Shown: positions 1 through 11,286 of the stretch, piece by piece
Numbering within the stretch: position 1 is the first letter of the stretch
Layout: every line of letters begins with the position of its first letter
Assembly: GCA_026874595.1 (NCBI GenBank)
Contig: CM049306.1
Coordinates: forward strand, 86,255,142-86,319,141
Reading direction: 5' to 3'
Source: Sipunculus nudus
Taxonomy: Eukaryota > Annelida > Sipuncula > Golfingiida > Sipunculidae
Length of the DNA stretch: 64,000 bases
Notes under the pieces: generated by a model
The model's input: the letters and a program-made list of their open reading frames with translations, nothing else
Database searches by the model: none
What the model was told of the DNA's origin: nothing
Translations under genes and position numbers: made by a program

Positions 1-1068
1 TAAACCTGATATATATGCTTCGACTGCCTTTGCCAAATATTTCGGCCCCATTGTCTCCCTCATTTCTGGCTACGTCCCCAACTGATAACATCACTAAGGA
101 GTTACCACTAAATCAGATATATTTGTGAGTGGTGAATCTGGTAACTGCATTTTATGGTTGCGCACGCATCCAGGATCTTGGACTGCTTAGCGTAGGGAGA
201 GAGCACGGGAGCTTGGGTTATGAATCTGGATTCTTGTTTTAGTTTTGATAAATGCTAATGAAACCCTATAAAGAAAGTCACTGTTATTTAGACATTATAG
301 CAAGTGGTCTTTACACTTTGACATGTACTGTTCTTTAATCATTGTTTTTTCAGCTTATAGCTCTATAACTCTTGTTGCTACACCACTTGTCTGCCATCTT
401 GTATTTATTTCAAATAGCAGTACTCTTATTACATATTGTTACACAAAAAATGCTTTATACGTCTAGAAAAGTAACGCCACGCTGTGTCGTGTTGAATTAT
501 CTGAAGATAAATGGCGGGGTCTTCCGTTGTCACGTTATATAACGTTCACGGCCTCAGGCGCCGATGTGTGCGTTCCATGCAGTTTTCCTCTATATTACTC
601 TCCCCCCGTCAGAGTAATTGTGTCTCCAGCGAGCATTTAACACGGCAGCCGTCACTTCCTAGCTAACTTAGCCTATCTGTAGCCACAGAGAGCCTCTTTA
701 ATTAATGCCCATCTTAGCTTTCCTAAGGAGTAGTTTTCTAATGGATACCGTACCTGCATGCTTGACGACCCTGTTGCCAGGCAGAATCGGGAATTACAAA
801 AGACTTGGGGCTTATTGTAAACAGGTATTCCGCCCGTCTCACTGCTAATTGCATTCGTTTCTCGTATCAGTTCAAGCCATATATCTTCATTAGCTGACTG
901 AAAGTGCTTTCGTTATCATCAATTAGCCAGCTCGTCCATTTTTAAAGTAACTTTTGTGGTTTTTCCTCAACGTTATTTGGTTTAAAAATCCCAACAATTC
1001 CTATTCATTTTGCAACACCTCTCCGAAGATGCCTTATACACTTATATATAATAACATACTCTAATTTA

Positions 1069-1073
<5 letters not shown>
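1..1073. other. Unassigned AT-rich sequence
   Basis: I recognise no gene, RNA or mobile element here. Around 470-720 the sequence is somewhat GC-richer and has few repeats. It has no long open frame and no convincing pair of splice sites. Confidence 0.5.

Positions 1074-1124
<51 letters not shown>
1074..1124. repeat. (TA)n microsatellite
   Basis: An almost pure TA dinucleotide run of about 50 bases, seen directly. It is a simple repeat that probably varies in length between individuals. Confidence 0.95.
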
Positions 1125-1126
<2 letters not shown>

Positions 1127-2062
1127 GCCCTGCTAAGGTTTTCCTAAATACATGTACCTTAGGATGTGCTTGAATGTTGATCCTTCATGTTTACTCCTAA
1201 CTCCTCTCACGCTGTGCTCTAAATATAACGTTCAGGACTTATTGACCAAGGACCCGTAGGTGCGGTAGACACCGGGCCTGAGTGGCACCGGGATATAAAT
1301 TACAAATAAAAGGTAGCGAGTGCTACCGCCCTGTCACTTAGGTCCCACTGCACAAAACTGATGGGGATAATTTTGTGTAAAATCAAGTCAGTTGAATCCC
1401 ATACATAATCACTGCATAAATTTGCTTATATACTATCTAAAGTTATCCTATCGGGTTATGTACTCTATAATCTTTGTTTTGCTCCGGAATATAGAGATGA
1501 AATTTTGGTTTGTGCATTCACTTGTACCCATTTGTGTTAAGTCTTCCGTCTTTGACTAATGTTAAGATTACATGGACAGCGATAATCATTGGAACTCAGA
1601 CCCAACAGAAAGTAATTTATTTACATTATGTAACCAGTTTTGACAATAAAATAGGTTAACCCCTGCAATTGACCTATCCATGAACACTATGCGACCTTAA
1701 TGGCATATTCATTCAATGAATAATCATAAGCATGGGACTAACGAGCACCAAACTGGTGACCCTTAACAATGTAAAGCGTCAATCATCCGACGAAATAAAA
1801 AATTTGCATTATTTGACAGAGCTCTGTCAAACAGAACACGTGTAGTCTGTAAAGACTACCAGGACCTATGTCGGCATGTTTTCCGTGATATTTTTAAACA
1901 AAGGAGACAGTATAAAACGTTCTAGGCTATAGGTTGCACGAGCCATTTTTCCCAGTAAATAATAATGTCTTACCTGGCACGTTATTCGTATGAGACAAAT
2001 AATCCAATATATTGCAAGACAATTCATGTATGACTGCGATATAGTAAACAATGGACAGTTGA
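1125..2062. other. Unassigned sequence with a small hairpin
   Basis: No gene recognised. A 6-bp perfect stem (GGTAGC/GCTACC) lies at about 1312-1327. At about 1846 the motif GTCTGTAAAGACTACCAG occurs; it differs by one base from a motif repeated at 38.2 kb, which suggests a small dispersed repeat. Confidence 0.4.
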
Positions 2063-2110
2063 TGACGTCAATCTATACGACGTCATGTGTCATCGACCTT
2101 TGTGACGTCA
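2063..2110. promoter_or_regulatory. Cluster of three CRE (TGACGTCA-type) sites
   Basis: Two full palindromic TGACGTCA sites (2063-2070, 2103-2110) and one GACGTCAT site (2079-2086) lie within 48 bp. TGACGTCA is the established CREB/ATF binding palindrome. About 30 bp downstream an ATG in strong context (ACCATGG, ATG at 2140) opens a 25-codon frame ending at 2217. The frame could be part of a first exon or could be chance. The sites themselves are certain; that they work as a promoter or enhancer is inference. Confidence 0.4.
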
Positions 2111-2217
2111 TAATTATGTTGTAAGTAGCTCTCGCTACCATGGGCATGGAAGACCTTCTGTGTAGGAGCGTTTTGGGGGCTCATTTTAGTAATAAGTTAA
2201 AAGGGCGGAGCATTTAG

Positions 2218-2936
2218 GCAGTGGTGGATAGGTCAATTGCGCTTTAAGAATATAATAAATCCCACTATATAGACATGATGCCAAAACTGTAAATATTTGA
2301 AATGGGTTGAAATTAACTGCAAAGACTGTCATGACTATGAATCTATCAAACTTAGTTGAGATTGAATATTGTTGGTGTCATCACGTTCAATACACTATGA
2401 CGGGTTTTTACAAAGAACAGCAAAGTGGACATTGTTCATGGTAATATTGTGACCAAACAAGGAGTTAAGTCTAAAAGAAGGTCTTATGATCGGTTTAATT
2501 TGAAAGGTGGAGAATTAATTTATGAAGTTTACGGAGTTGAAAATCTCTAAGTCGATTAATTTTCATCTAAATAAGATTAATAAAATTATTTAGTTATTTA
2601 ATTATAGATTATAAATATGTTATTTTCCAAAAAAGATACTGAGTAAATAGATCCAATCAGTTCACCAGTTAAGCCAAGAAAAGATCGTCAGGGTTTATTG
2701 TGAGCAACTGATCTGTAGCAGGGAACAGAAGGATGAGATGCTATTCTGGTGCAGGTTATTTTGATAATATTCCGATCTCAACTCAAAGTATATTTCAATA
2801 TGTTTTATCAAATGTCAGAATATTTGACCTTTTTTATATATTTATACTCTGCAAAGCCTGCATGTCATTAGATTTACAAGTCTTTTCACCTTCGACATAA
2901 AAATCACATTATTACATATATAAATACATATAACAG
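2218..2936. other. Unassigned AT-rich sequence
   Basis: Very AT-rich DNA with no recognisable gene or repeat boundary. It leads directly into the SINE at 2937. Confidence 0.5.
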
Positions 2937-3165
2937 GGGCCTGGACAGCTGAGTGGTAAAACGCTTGGCTATCTCCGCTGGCGACCCGGGTTCGATCCCC
3001 GGCGTGGCTATGAGAGTGGGTTGTAGTTGCCCGTCCAAGGCCGGTGGTTTTCTCCGGGTACTCCGGTTTCCTCCACCTCTGCAGACTACCGAACGCCATC
3101 ACCGGAACCATGGAGAGTGCCTCGATTAATTATAATAACTATTTGTACAATCCATGTAAAATAAG
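2937..3165 (+). mobile_element. tRNA-derived SINE with conserved central domain
   Basis: A tRNA-like head (about 2940-3012) holds an A-box-like segment around CTGAGTGGTAAAACGC and a B box GGTTCGATCCC. The T arm pairs perfectly (CCGGG/CCCGG) and the D stem pairs AGC/GCT. The acceptor stem is only partly paired and the anticodon loop lacks a proper U33, so this is a SINE head and not a working tRNA gene. It is followed at about 3040-3080 by a GC-rich block containing TTCTCCGGGTACTCCGG and TTTCCTCCACC, which resembles the highly conserved central domains of metazoan SINEs, including molluscan ones. An AT-rich tail follows. The 3' boundary is approximate. Pol III transcription and LINE-assisted mobility are known for the class, not shown here. 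Confidence 0.75.
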
Positions 3166-3969
3166 TAAGTTTATATTATATAACTCACACGCATACACAC
3201 TGTTTTTACAACATGGACACCAGATGGATTGACTTCCGTTCCGCAGATCCAGGGTGTATTGTTATAAATGTATGGTAGTCACACCAAGTACCGGAAACTC
3301 TCCATCAATACTGAAGAGTGCATGATACCAGCTTGCCTGTCAAGCTTTGTAAATCGAATGAATCTCTCATAGCAGACCCGCAGAGCAAACCTTCTAAGCG
3401 TAATTTACATGCCTGATAAACGTCCAAACATATAATCATTTACTAATTGTCCACAATTAACTGCTGTCATTAGTAATGATGACGTTTGTCCATCAAATTA
3501 TCAGAACCGCTGGTACAACCATATCCAGTTTTTTGGCGTCTTCGTCACGGTATAGCGGCTGCGCTTCTCAATATGTCTTCATAATTTATTCACCATGGTA
3601 TATACATATAACATACGTATAGCGCTTATGAAAGTTATGAGTGGGATACTTAAAATATATTTTAAGTTTACGTCTTTAGGATTTGCAAAAGGCAATAAAT
3701 GATCATCCATCTGATATAATCAGACTTAAGGACATCGTGGCCTCGGCTTTGGGCAAAAATATTTACATCAGGAACGACGTATTTTTCGAAGGTCTGTTCT
3801 GTGTTTCACACCAAGAAATGACACGGAAAATCAGAGAAAATGGTTATCAACTACTCATTTACATTATAAATCCGTTATCCTAGCACGACGTATGAAACCT
3901 TGACCGGTGAAGCCATTTCATATTATTCCCTCCTCATATTTCAGACCCCCGATAAAAAAAAAAATTATT
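3166..3969. other. Unassigned sequence
   Basis: No gene or repeat recognised. Short open frames here show no coding character or splice signals that I would trust. Confidence 0.4.
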
Positions 3970-4065
3970 CACTTATAAGGCCGAAAAAAGAGGTAAGTTT
4001 CTCAGGCACTGTGCGCGTCAATTTTAACCCCCCCCCCCCCGCATCAATTTTTTTTATTTTGAATT
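3970..4065 (+). repeat. Terminal fragment of the 57.1-59.8 kb long-TIR element family
   Basis: The stretch TTCTCAGGCACTGTGCGCGT followed by CAATTTTAA, a poly-C tract and GCATCAATTTTTTTTATTT closely matches the left terminus of the long-inverted-repeat element at about 57120-57180 (TTCTCAGGCACCGCCCGCGT, CAATTTTA, C-rich, GCATCAAAATTTTTATTT). Only this end is present; the rest of the element is absent or truncated. The poly-C run at 4027-4040 belongs to the shared sequence. Confidence 0.65.
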
Positions 4066-4165
4066 TCAATAGAAATTTACCAATTTTCAGCTCCAGCGGA
4101 TAAGCAGACAAACAGATAGAGAAAACGAGAGAGAAAGAGAGAAAGAGGTGCAGACAGAGAGAAGA

Positions 4166-4169
<4 letters not shown>

Positions 4170-4223
<54 letters not shown>

Positions 4224-4226
4224 GGG
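4170..4226. repeat. (GA)n microsatellite followed by a poly-G run
   Basis: About 22 GA units run into about 13 G. On the minus strand this creates a spurious Ser-Leu-rich open frame. Confidence 0.95.
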
Positions 4227-4326
4227 CAGTGAACAGAAGCAAAAATGCTCTGTATATTGCTGTGTAGCTGTAGGCAGGCTTTTTTAGTCTGATTATCGGA
4301 TATTTGGCGCTTTATAGATACTATTA

Positions 4327-5932
4327 TGAGTTTGAGCTCAGCTGACTGAAAGTCATCTGATATATAGCGATCACTCTTTGTCCGGCGTCCGTCTGGCCGT
4401 CCGTTAACAGGGCACAAATCGTAACCGCTGGACCCGGAATCTTCTAACTTGACATCCAGGGAGGTCCATGGAATATCTCCTTGGAAACCTGAAATTAGGT
4501 TTCTGTCACCCATATTCCCTGAGCTATGGGTCTCGTAAGTACCCCCCCCCCCCCCAGAATAATAAAAAAATTTGATACAAAAACTTCAGTACCTGGATAA
4601 CTGCTGCCTTGACAACCATGATTTTTTGCATGAATATTGATCATGGAGTGTTCCATCAATTCCTGCAATCTGGTGGCGCCACCTATACTTTGTCTAATTT
4701 TTACGATTTTTTCTCTATCTTTGATACTTTTAAAGAAGCTCTCATCTGTCAACAGGGCACAATCTTAACCGCTAGGCCTGAAATCTTATCACTTTACATC
4801 CAGGGAGGTCCATAAAAAATCTCTGTGGAAACATGAAATTAAGTCTCTGTTACCCATATCCTCCGAGTTACTGGGCTCGTAAATACCCGTCAGAATAATT
4901 AATAATTTGATACAAAAGCTGCACTATCTGGACAACTGATGTATTGATCACCATGATTTTTTGCATGGGTAGTCATCATTGATTGTTTCATTCATTCCTG
5001 CAAACTGGTGGTGTCACATAGATTTTGTCGAATTTTTACGCCTTTTTTTGCTCTTTTTTTGAGACCTTCAAAGAAGTGCTCTTCTATTAACAAGGCACAA
5101 ATTGTAACTATTTCACCTTGAATCTACTAACTTGACATGAAGAGAGATCACCGAAAAATCTCTTTCGAAACCTGAAATCAAGTCTCGGTTACTCATATCC
5201 TCTGAGCTATAGGGCTCAGAAATACCCCCAGAATAATTAAAAATTTGATACAAAAGCTGCACTATCTTGACAACTAATGCATTGATCACCATGATTCTTT
5301 GCATTAAAAATTGATCATGGAGTGTTCCGTCAGTTGCTGCAAATTGGTGGTGCCACCTGTATTTTTCTAATTTTTACGATTTTTTTTCTCTATTTTTGAT
5401 ACCTTGAAAGAAGCTGTCATCTGTTAACAGGGCATAAATCGTAACTGCATGCTAGACCTGGAACCTTCTAACTTAACATCAAGGAAAGTCCATGAAATAT
5501 GTTCTTGGAAACCTGAAATTATGTCTCATTTACCCATATCCTCTGAGCTATGAGTCTTGAAAGTATCCCCAAGAATAATAAAAAATTGATACAAAAGCTT
5601 CAGTATCTTAATAATTACTCCCTTGATTACCATGATTCTTTGCATGAATATTGAACATGGAGTGTTCCATCAGTTCCTGCAAACTGTTGGCGCCATGTGT
5701 ATTTTCTTATTTTTTACGATTTTTTTTCTCTATTTTTGATACCTTCAAAGAAGCTGTCATCTGTTAATAACCGCTGGACCTTGAATCTTCTAACTTGACG
5801 TCAAAGGAGGTCCATGAAAAGTCTCTATGGAAATCTGAAATACGGTCTCTGTTACCCATCTCCTCCAAGCTATGGGGCTCGTAAATACCCCCCTGAATAA
5901 TTAAAAATGTGATACAAAAACTCTGCGTTAGT
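4327..5932 (+). repeat. Tandem array of ~338-bp units, hairpin-headed element
   Basis: Five monomers are marked by a GTTAACAGGGCAC-like block at about 4403, 4748, 5086, 5423 and 5763, giving periods of 345, 338, 337 and 340 bp. Each unit also contains blocks resembling CTTGACATCCAGGGAGGTCC, TTGATACAAAA, TTGCATGAATATTGATCATG and GGTGGCGCCACC. The array is headed by a hairpin (TCAG/CTGA plus TGACT/AGTCA arms, 4334-4363) and a GC-rich block of GTCCGTC-type repeats. The same head, array and order occur in reverse at 30.6-32.2 kb. I read this as a non-autonomous mobile element carrying an internal satellite-like array. The superfamily is unknown; a Helitron-like type is possible but the ends do not prove it. 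Confidence 0.85.
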
Positions 5933-6830
5933 TTCCAGAGAACTACTCTGAGACCCTTGGACCAATCTTACCGAAACCCAGCATAGTTGTTCCTTTACCT
6001 ATGTTGTTGAGCCTAACAAAGACAGGTGGCCCCACCAGCAGTCCTTTCTGTGCAGTACGAATCTGGGTGTCTTTTAGATAACATGCCATATCTCAGGAGT
6101 GGCTCAATGTATTGTGCTGAGAGTTTGCATGTCCATAGATCTTGGATCTCTCTCTATCTCATAATGCGACTGGTGGCGCCATCTACAATACTTTTTGCGT
6201 AGTGTCCATCTGTGCATTTGCCATCTGTTCGTCTTAGTGGTTTTTCAATGTATTGGGTTAAAATGTTCATAGATCCTAAACACCTACATCTCGTAAACAA
6301 GATGGGTGGCGCCGTCTGCAGTCGTTTTCGCGTGGCGTCCATCGGTATATTTGCTTTTGGTGAAAATCGCTCATATCTCAGGAATGGGTCAAGATATTGG
6401 TCAGAAATTTGGCATGTCCATCTATCTTGGAAAGTTTCCTCTTAAACCAGACAGGTGGCGCCACATACTTTCCCGGTTTTGTAGAATAAATAAATGCCCT
6501 TTTCTCAGGAGTGATTTGCTGTAATGGCCTGAATAGGTGCATACCCATAGATCTTGGACTCCTTCATCTTGTACTCAAGACTGGTGGTGCCATCTGCATG
6601 CCTACATGTGCTTTGTGTGAAAATTGCTCATATCTTAGAAGTGGTTCAAGATATTGGTCTGAAATTTGGCATGTTAATCCTTCATGGAGCGTTTTCTTAT
6701 AAACCAGACATTTCTAAGGACTCTTCACAAAATTCATGATTTTTTAGCACTCTGGCAGTCATTTTGCTCATTGTTCAACATTCCTTGAATTCAGCTGAGC
6801 GTCATGGCCCATCGACCACTAGTTTATATT
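5933..6830 (+). repeat. Tandem array of ~140-bp units with alternating spacing
   Basis: Starts with about 90 bp of unique leader containing GAAACCCAGCA. It is followed by units marked by GGTGGCGCCA-like blocks at about 6025, 6172, 6305, 6454 and 6583. Spacings alternate 147, 133, 149 and 129 bp, so the real unit may be a ~280-bp dimer. Other shared blocks are ATATCTCAGGAGTGG, TTTGGCATGTCCAT and GATCTTGGA. The leader and units recur at 35.9-36.5 kb in the same orientation. The 3' end near 6790-6830 contains CAGCTGAGCGTCATGGCCC and then CTAGT. That could be an element terminus but has no second copy here to confirm it. It lies immediately after the 338-bp array, so the two may form one composite element. 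Confidence 0.75.
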
Positions 6831-7487
6831 TGTATTCTCAAGAAGAACACCAGATACTTGTTTGGTGAGGGGGGGGGGGGGGGGGGGTCATTCATTATAT
6901 CAATACAAATGGACAGGTAAATACAGTTCACAATGTATTTTCGTGTCGAAGGGATACAAGATCACTGATATATGGGCGCTTTTCATATCTTTGTTGTTAT
7001 AATGCTGGTTGTTAATATGCAACTAACCAAGCAGTAACAACGGCACAAAAAAAGTCCAATGTAGGGCACCAATTGTTAATATTAAATTTTTAGAGAAATT
7101 AATATTTAGTCATGACGGCTGAAGTAATCTTTTTAATAGAAAACTTTTTTGCCTTTTTCGTTTTACATTAAGCAAAGACCTGGACAAAATTAAAAAGAAA
7201 TAATAAAAAACGAACATTTTTTCTTTTAGTATTAATTCTCAGCAAAAAGGCTCAACGAAAAAAAAGTCATTACTCATTGTCGTGTAACATTTTTAGTATT
7301 TTCCAAAAAAAATTGGCATCTAACTGTGCCGGCCAATGCCTTGGGGTCTGTATCTTTTCAATAGTCATCAATGCAAACTCTTAAGAAATACGAAATACGC
7401 ATACTTTACTGACAGGTAACAAGTTATGCAATGTGAAAACGTGTATTTGATAAAACGAAATAGGTGAAACAAATGATTTCATAATTT
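6831..7487. other. Unassigned sequence with a poly-G tract
   Basis: Contains an uninterrupted G run of about 18 bases at 6870-6887. The rest is AT-rich unique-looking sequence with no recognisable gene. Confidence 0.5.
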
Positions 7488-7915
7488 ATAAGATAAGATA
7501 AGATATAGTTTATTGCTTTATATATGTAATAAAATCATCACATACAAAAGTATTTGGCTTGACTGGCTTGCTTGAACAAAAACATTAAACAAGGAAAAAT
7601 AAGATAAAATTGTGTATAGAAAAAAAGACGTATGACTAAGAATGTTTGACTAGAATATTGTGCTGCAAGTGAAATATTTCAAGTTCTTTTGGAATTGCCT
7701 GATAGCGACCTATAGCGAACTCCCGATTTCATTTTTTTAAACAAATAGTGCGCCGGATGACTATAGTTTTCTATAATGTCGTTTGCTTTCTTCAATAATC
7801 GTGTTTGAAATATGGAGTCAACTGTGGGTAAAGGAACCCCAATGATCTTCTCAGCTGTTCTAACTCCCCTCGAAAGACGGTTCCTTTCCTCGACCATGAT
7901 ACTGCCATGATTCAT
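7488..7915 (-). mobile_element. LINE 3' fragment: C-terminus of reverse-transcriptase ORF, 3' UTR and tail
   Basis: The minus-strand frame 7915-7679 encodes 78 residues containing VRTAEKIIGVPLP, SIFQTRLLKKA, SHPAHYLF and SGVRYRSL, in the order typical of the extreme C-terminus of ORF2 proteins of CR1/L2/Rex1-type non-LTR retrotransposons. The established pattern there is a basic segment, A.KIIG, PLP, RLLKKA, SHP..LF, then SG.RYRS. A short 3' UTR follows with AATAAA, ending in a TATCT/CTTAT short-repeat tail at about 7490-7512, as expected for a 3' end of this class. The reverse-transcriptase and endonuclease domains are absent, so this is a 5'-truncated dead copy. I assign the LINE class with good confidence and the clade only tentatively. 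Confidence 0.8.
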
Positions 7916-9277
7916 GATATATGAATTCAGTCAAAGTGCCAAATAAATTGACCTAATTTTTCAGTAAAACTTTATGAATTGGGGAATTAGGCAATTTGTA
8001 AATTTGCTGAATATTTCAAGCAATTTACAAATTGACTAATTTAACACACTGACTGCGTGTATATATATAAACCCATTAGAATTCTTCATTAAAATTCCTG
8101 CCAGTCGTCCTTTATTCATTAGGCTGTCACGGTCAACCTAGGTCCTAATTACTGACGGGGGCATCATCAGAAGATAATTGCTCACCTGAGCTCATGGAGG
8201 TGTCAGCCTAACATCTGAAGAGGTCGTCCATCTGAAGAGGTCGACCGGACTGGTTTATTAAGTGCACTCCAAAGAGAACCTGTTTGTCTACAAAAAGGGA
8301 ACTTTGAGACTACTCCGGAAAAAAATTTGGTTGACAAACGAAGATATCACAGTAGAGAAATATTTACCCGAGCGACCATTGGACGCCCCCTCCCCCACAA
8401 TGAGCTATAATAGAGAATATGGTATGTGGAATGTGAAACTGAAAATAAAATAGCGGAAACAAATTTGTCACTTTTGGTTATTACTCATTGGCGGAAGATG
8501 CCAATAAAATTCCAGTCGATCGTTCTTCCACCTTTGGGAAGGGGATATAAGAAAGTGCCCCCCCCCCACCCAAATTAACAATTTTATCAATGTTGAAAAT
8601 CCCCAACTCCCACGCCAAAGGAGCCTAAAATGCGGTGGTTGTCAACACAATAGTCAGACCAAATATTTCATACAAAAGCTTGTCCAAGGTGGACACCCCG
8701 CAATCATCATGATAAACAATATACAAAAGTAAAAAAAAATTAGTAAAAGTATAAGTGAGTGTCATCAGGTTAAATAAACCTTATAAAGTTCTTAGTAAAT
8801 AGTATTTCTTCCACAGACTGGCCTTTGCAAAGTCAAAGTTGTTTCTAGAACAATATATGCTCGATTTGTGCTGCAAATTTAAAGCTAATTGCTGCTCTGC
8901 ATTCCCTCTATTTCTCAATTTGTTTATTTGCAAATTTACCTATATAGAAAAAAAGATAGTGTTGTAAGTTGTCGGTATGGTAAGTTTGATTCCATACTTT
9001 GAGTCGGTTTGAGAGAGAGATCATCCAAAGGTGGACCAGAACACTATACAAGATTAAAACGGGCCTGATTTTTATATTTCATTTTTACGTATGACGCGAC
9101 TATAATATATTTAATTGGACTGACAGATGTATCAATCACAGTAAGTGTATTATGCTCAAAATAGTTGGCAAAGTGCAGGCACGGAGTGTCAACCGGACAT
9201 ATATAGCTCTATTTTGCAGGTATGTGATCCACAAAGAGACATAATTATTTAAAAAAAGACGGTTGCAAAAGAAAATC
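7916..9277. other. Unassigned sequence with small direct repeats
   Basis: No gene recognised. At about 8212-8246 the 15-mer CATCTGAAGAGGTCG occurs twice, 17 bp apart. A block near 8180-8200 (GCTCACCTGAGCTCA) is a near-palindrome that may be a repeat end. A poly-C run lies near 8560. Confidence 0.4.
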
Positions 9278-10380
9278 GGATGGCTCCTACATGAATAATA
9301 CAGATTTACGTGATTCATTCTGGCGTTTTCAGGTGCATCACTCGACAGTTCCGCACTGGGTCTCTTTGGTCTGTTAGGCGCAAGGACCCCGCGAGGCCTC
9401 TGCTATTGAAGCAGATCACTTTGAGAATTCTCGTAGATAGACCGAGGCATCTGGTAACCTTGACTGTAGGCGGATACTACCGTGGCTCTATATCATATTG
9501 CAATGTCTATATACATTGTTACGGAACCTAATTTAAACAGATCACGTATGCGTGATGAACACAAATTTTGTAACGGAGATAAAAAAATATCAGATTCTGT
9601 AACACTAGGCAGCGGGAAATGTCTAGGGGAATGAATAAAGAAGTCAGTGGTTTTTTGTTAACAAATAACTGCAATTTATTCTTAAAACAACCCTAACATT
9701 ACAATACACTAAATCAATACAATTATACAGTAAAAGAGCGGTATAGCAACAAGTCAATACAATCACATAGAAAATAATGTGCACAGTACCAGGATACCAA
9801 CACCATCACAACGATAAATCCTTTAAATGTAAACTCCCGGAGAATGACAGTCCAGTGGAAAGTTCTTGCAACAAAGAAAGTAAACTGAAGTCCAAATGCA
9901 TAAAATCCAGGAGAAAGTCTTTAAAAATGTATAATTGCCGGATTCTTCGGATAAGGTCCTAGAATCTGACACATGCTTCTGCGTCCGCTGGAATCTTCTC
10001 TGCTCTCTGCCCTGCCCGTTCTAAAACACAGCCCCTTTATATACCTTCACACCTCAAGCCGAGAATTTTCAACTTCTCCAACAGTCTATAAGATCTTGCA
10101 CAACACGCGTTTCAGGAATTCTCTAGAAAAATAGCGCTGTGTATCTCTACACACCAGGCTCATCACGTGACCAACGACCAGGCGTGAAAACTCAAGGCTA
10201 AACATGACAACGAGAGTTCAACCAGTACGGATTCAACATAGAATGTAATACGCGGCCAGACTCGCGTGCCACATAAATAAAAGAGCACCTGTAACAACAT
10301 CCATTGTAACAACCTATTGTTTTGCAATACATTGTGTCAATAAAAATGTTCCTCGAAACTATAGGTGCGACCATTAGAAA
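9278..10380 (+). repeat. Dispersed segment, copy 1, interrupted by a solo LTR
   Basis: The flanks of the LTR (9278-9516 and 10301-10380) align with one continuous stretch at 11287-11656. Shared blocks include AATAATACAGATT, GAGGCCTCTGCTAT, TAGACCGAGGCATCTGGTAA, ACATCCATT and AGGTGCGACCA. The LTR splits the match cleanly between ACAT and CCATT. The nature of the segment is unknown. It may be an old mobile element or a local duplication; the two copies are in the same orientation about 2 kb apart. Confidence 0.75.
9517..10296 (-). mobile_element. Solo LTR, copy 1 of 4, with ACAT target-site duplication
   Basis: A 780-bp LTR lying on the minus strand. Its sense ends are TGTTACAGG...CCGTAACA, so TGTTAC/GTAACA forms a terminal inverted repeat of the TG...CA kind. 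It is flanked by the 4-bp direct repeat ACAT (9513-9516 and 10297-10300). In sense orientation it has a TATA-like box (TATATAAAGG, complement of about 10035-10043) before a conserved GGGGCTGTGTTTTAGAAC start region, and an AATAAA signal (complement of 9675-9680), which defines U3-R-U5. There is no internal region, so it is a solo LTR left by recombination between two LTRs. The U3 contains a TCACGTGA E-box (10163-10170). The superfamily cannot be told without the pol gene. Confidence 0.9.
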
Positions 10381-11286
10381 AAAGTATTCGATATTATTCA
10401 TTAGTGGAATGCAGGGAGTAAATTTATTAAAAGCAGTTGTCTGTTTCTTACTGTGTACACCTTTATTCACTGTGCACACTGTGAAATAATTGAATGAATA
10501 TTTTTAAACAAAACCAAGGCATGAAGCTGTATTACAGGGTTACTATTTTTATTTCATTTTATATATTAAAAGTTTTAGTTAGAATATTAGAAAATACCAC
10601 AGCAGGCAGGCGTGCTCAAATTAACTAAAGCCGGCAACAAAAACTAAATTGTTGACAGAAACCGACAAATGTATCTTACTCCATTGCCGTTGTAAGGAGT
10701 AAGAAAGTGTATTTTTAATATTAAGTTTGAAAGTGTGGCTTTGTTCCCTAACAAGAAGGCGAGACCTTGTCAAGGGGCCCTTACACGCACTTCCGCGTTG
10801 TAGCATGCGATTGGGGACACGTTTTCCAGACTCGTGATTAGTATATGCGTTTCCAGGTACTTTTATACGTTCGATTTGACATGCAATCTTTCTAGATTCT
10901 ATTCTCCCGTGTGTTGGCCGTTTTAGGTTTTGAAGAATGTAAGAGAGAAAGGTGTTGCTTCACAGTGAGTGCGGGAAAGACCGCCAATTAATTATGACGA
11001 GCTGGTTGGGAAGAGAAGTTGGATTGCCCTGATAAATTAATTTGCATATCATTTATGCGGGTGATGATGGTGATGCTCATGATCATAGTCTTTTGTCCTT
11101 GATTTCCATACGTCATAGCATATTACAAACACATACGGGAAAATACAAGAGTACTCATAACAAGATGAAATCATAGATATTTAACCAAAGACCATAGATT
11201 TAATTACCATATTCAGACATTCCAATATGAGTAATAAGTTGCCATCTACAATAAAACAGATATATAACTTATAAAAGAAAGTTGGG
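10381..11286. other. Unassigned sequence
   Basis: AT-rich unique-looking DNA with no recognised gene or repeat. A GATGATGGTGATG stretch near 11060 is a short imperfect simple repeat. Confidence 0.5.

Noticed and set aside
2940-3012. Functional tRNA gene
   Set aside because: Acceptor stem is poorly paired, the anticodon loop lacks U33, and a SINE body follows directly.
3965-4513. 182-codon minus-strand open frame
   Set aside because: Most of it is Ser-Leu repeats from the (GA)n run and Gly from poly-C, plus repeat-family sequence; not a gene.
4327-6830. Firm Helitron assignment for the array elements
   Set aside because: Hairpins near one end are suggestive, but a conserved 5' TC and 3' CTRR with A-T insertion could not be shown from two copies.
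9517-10273. LTR boundary at GCCACA (10273)
   Set aside because: Similarity to other copies continues to GTAACA at 10296, which also gives the ACAT duplication and the empty-site match.
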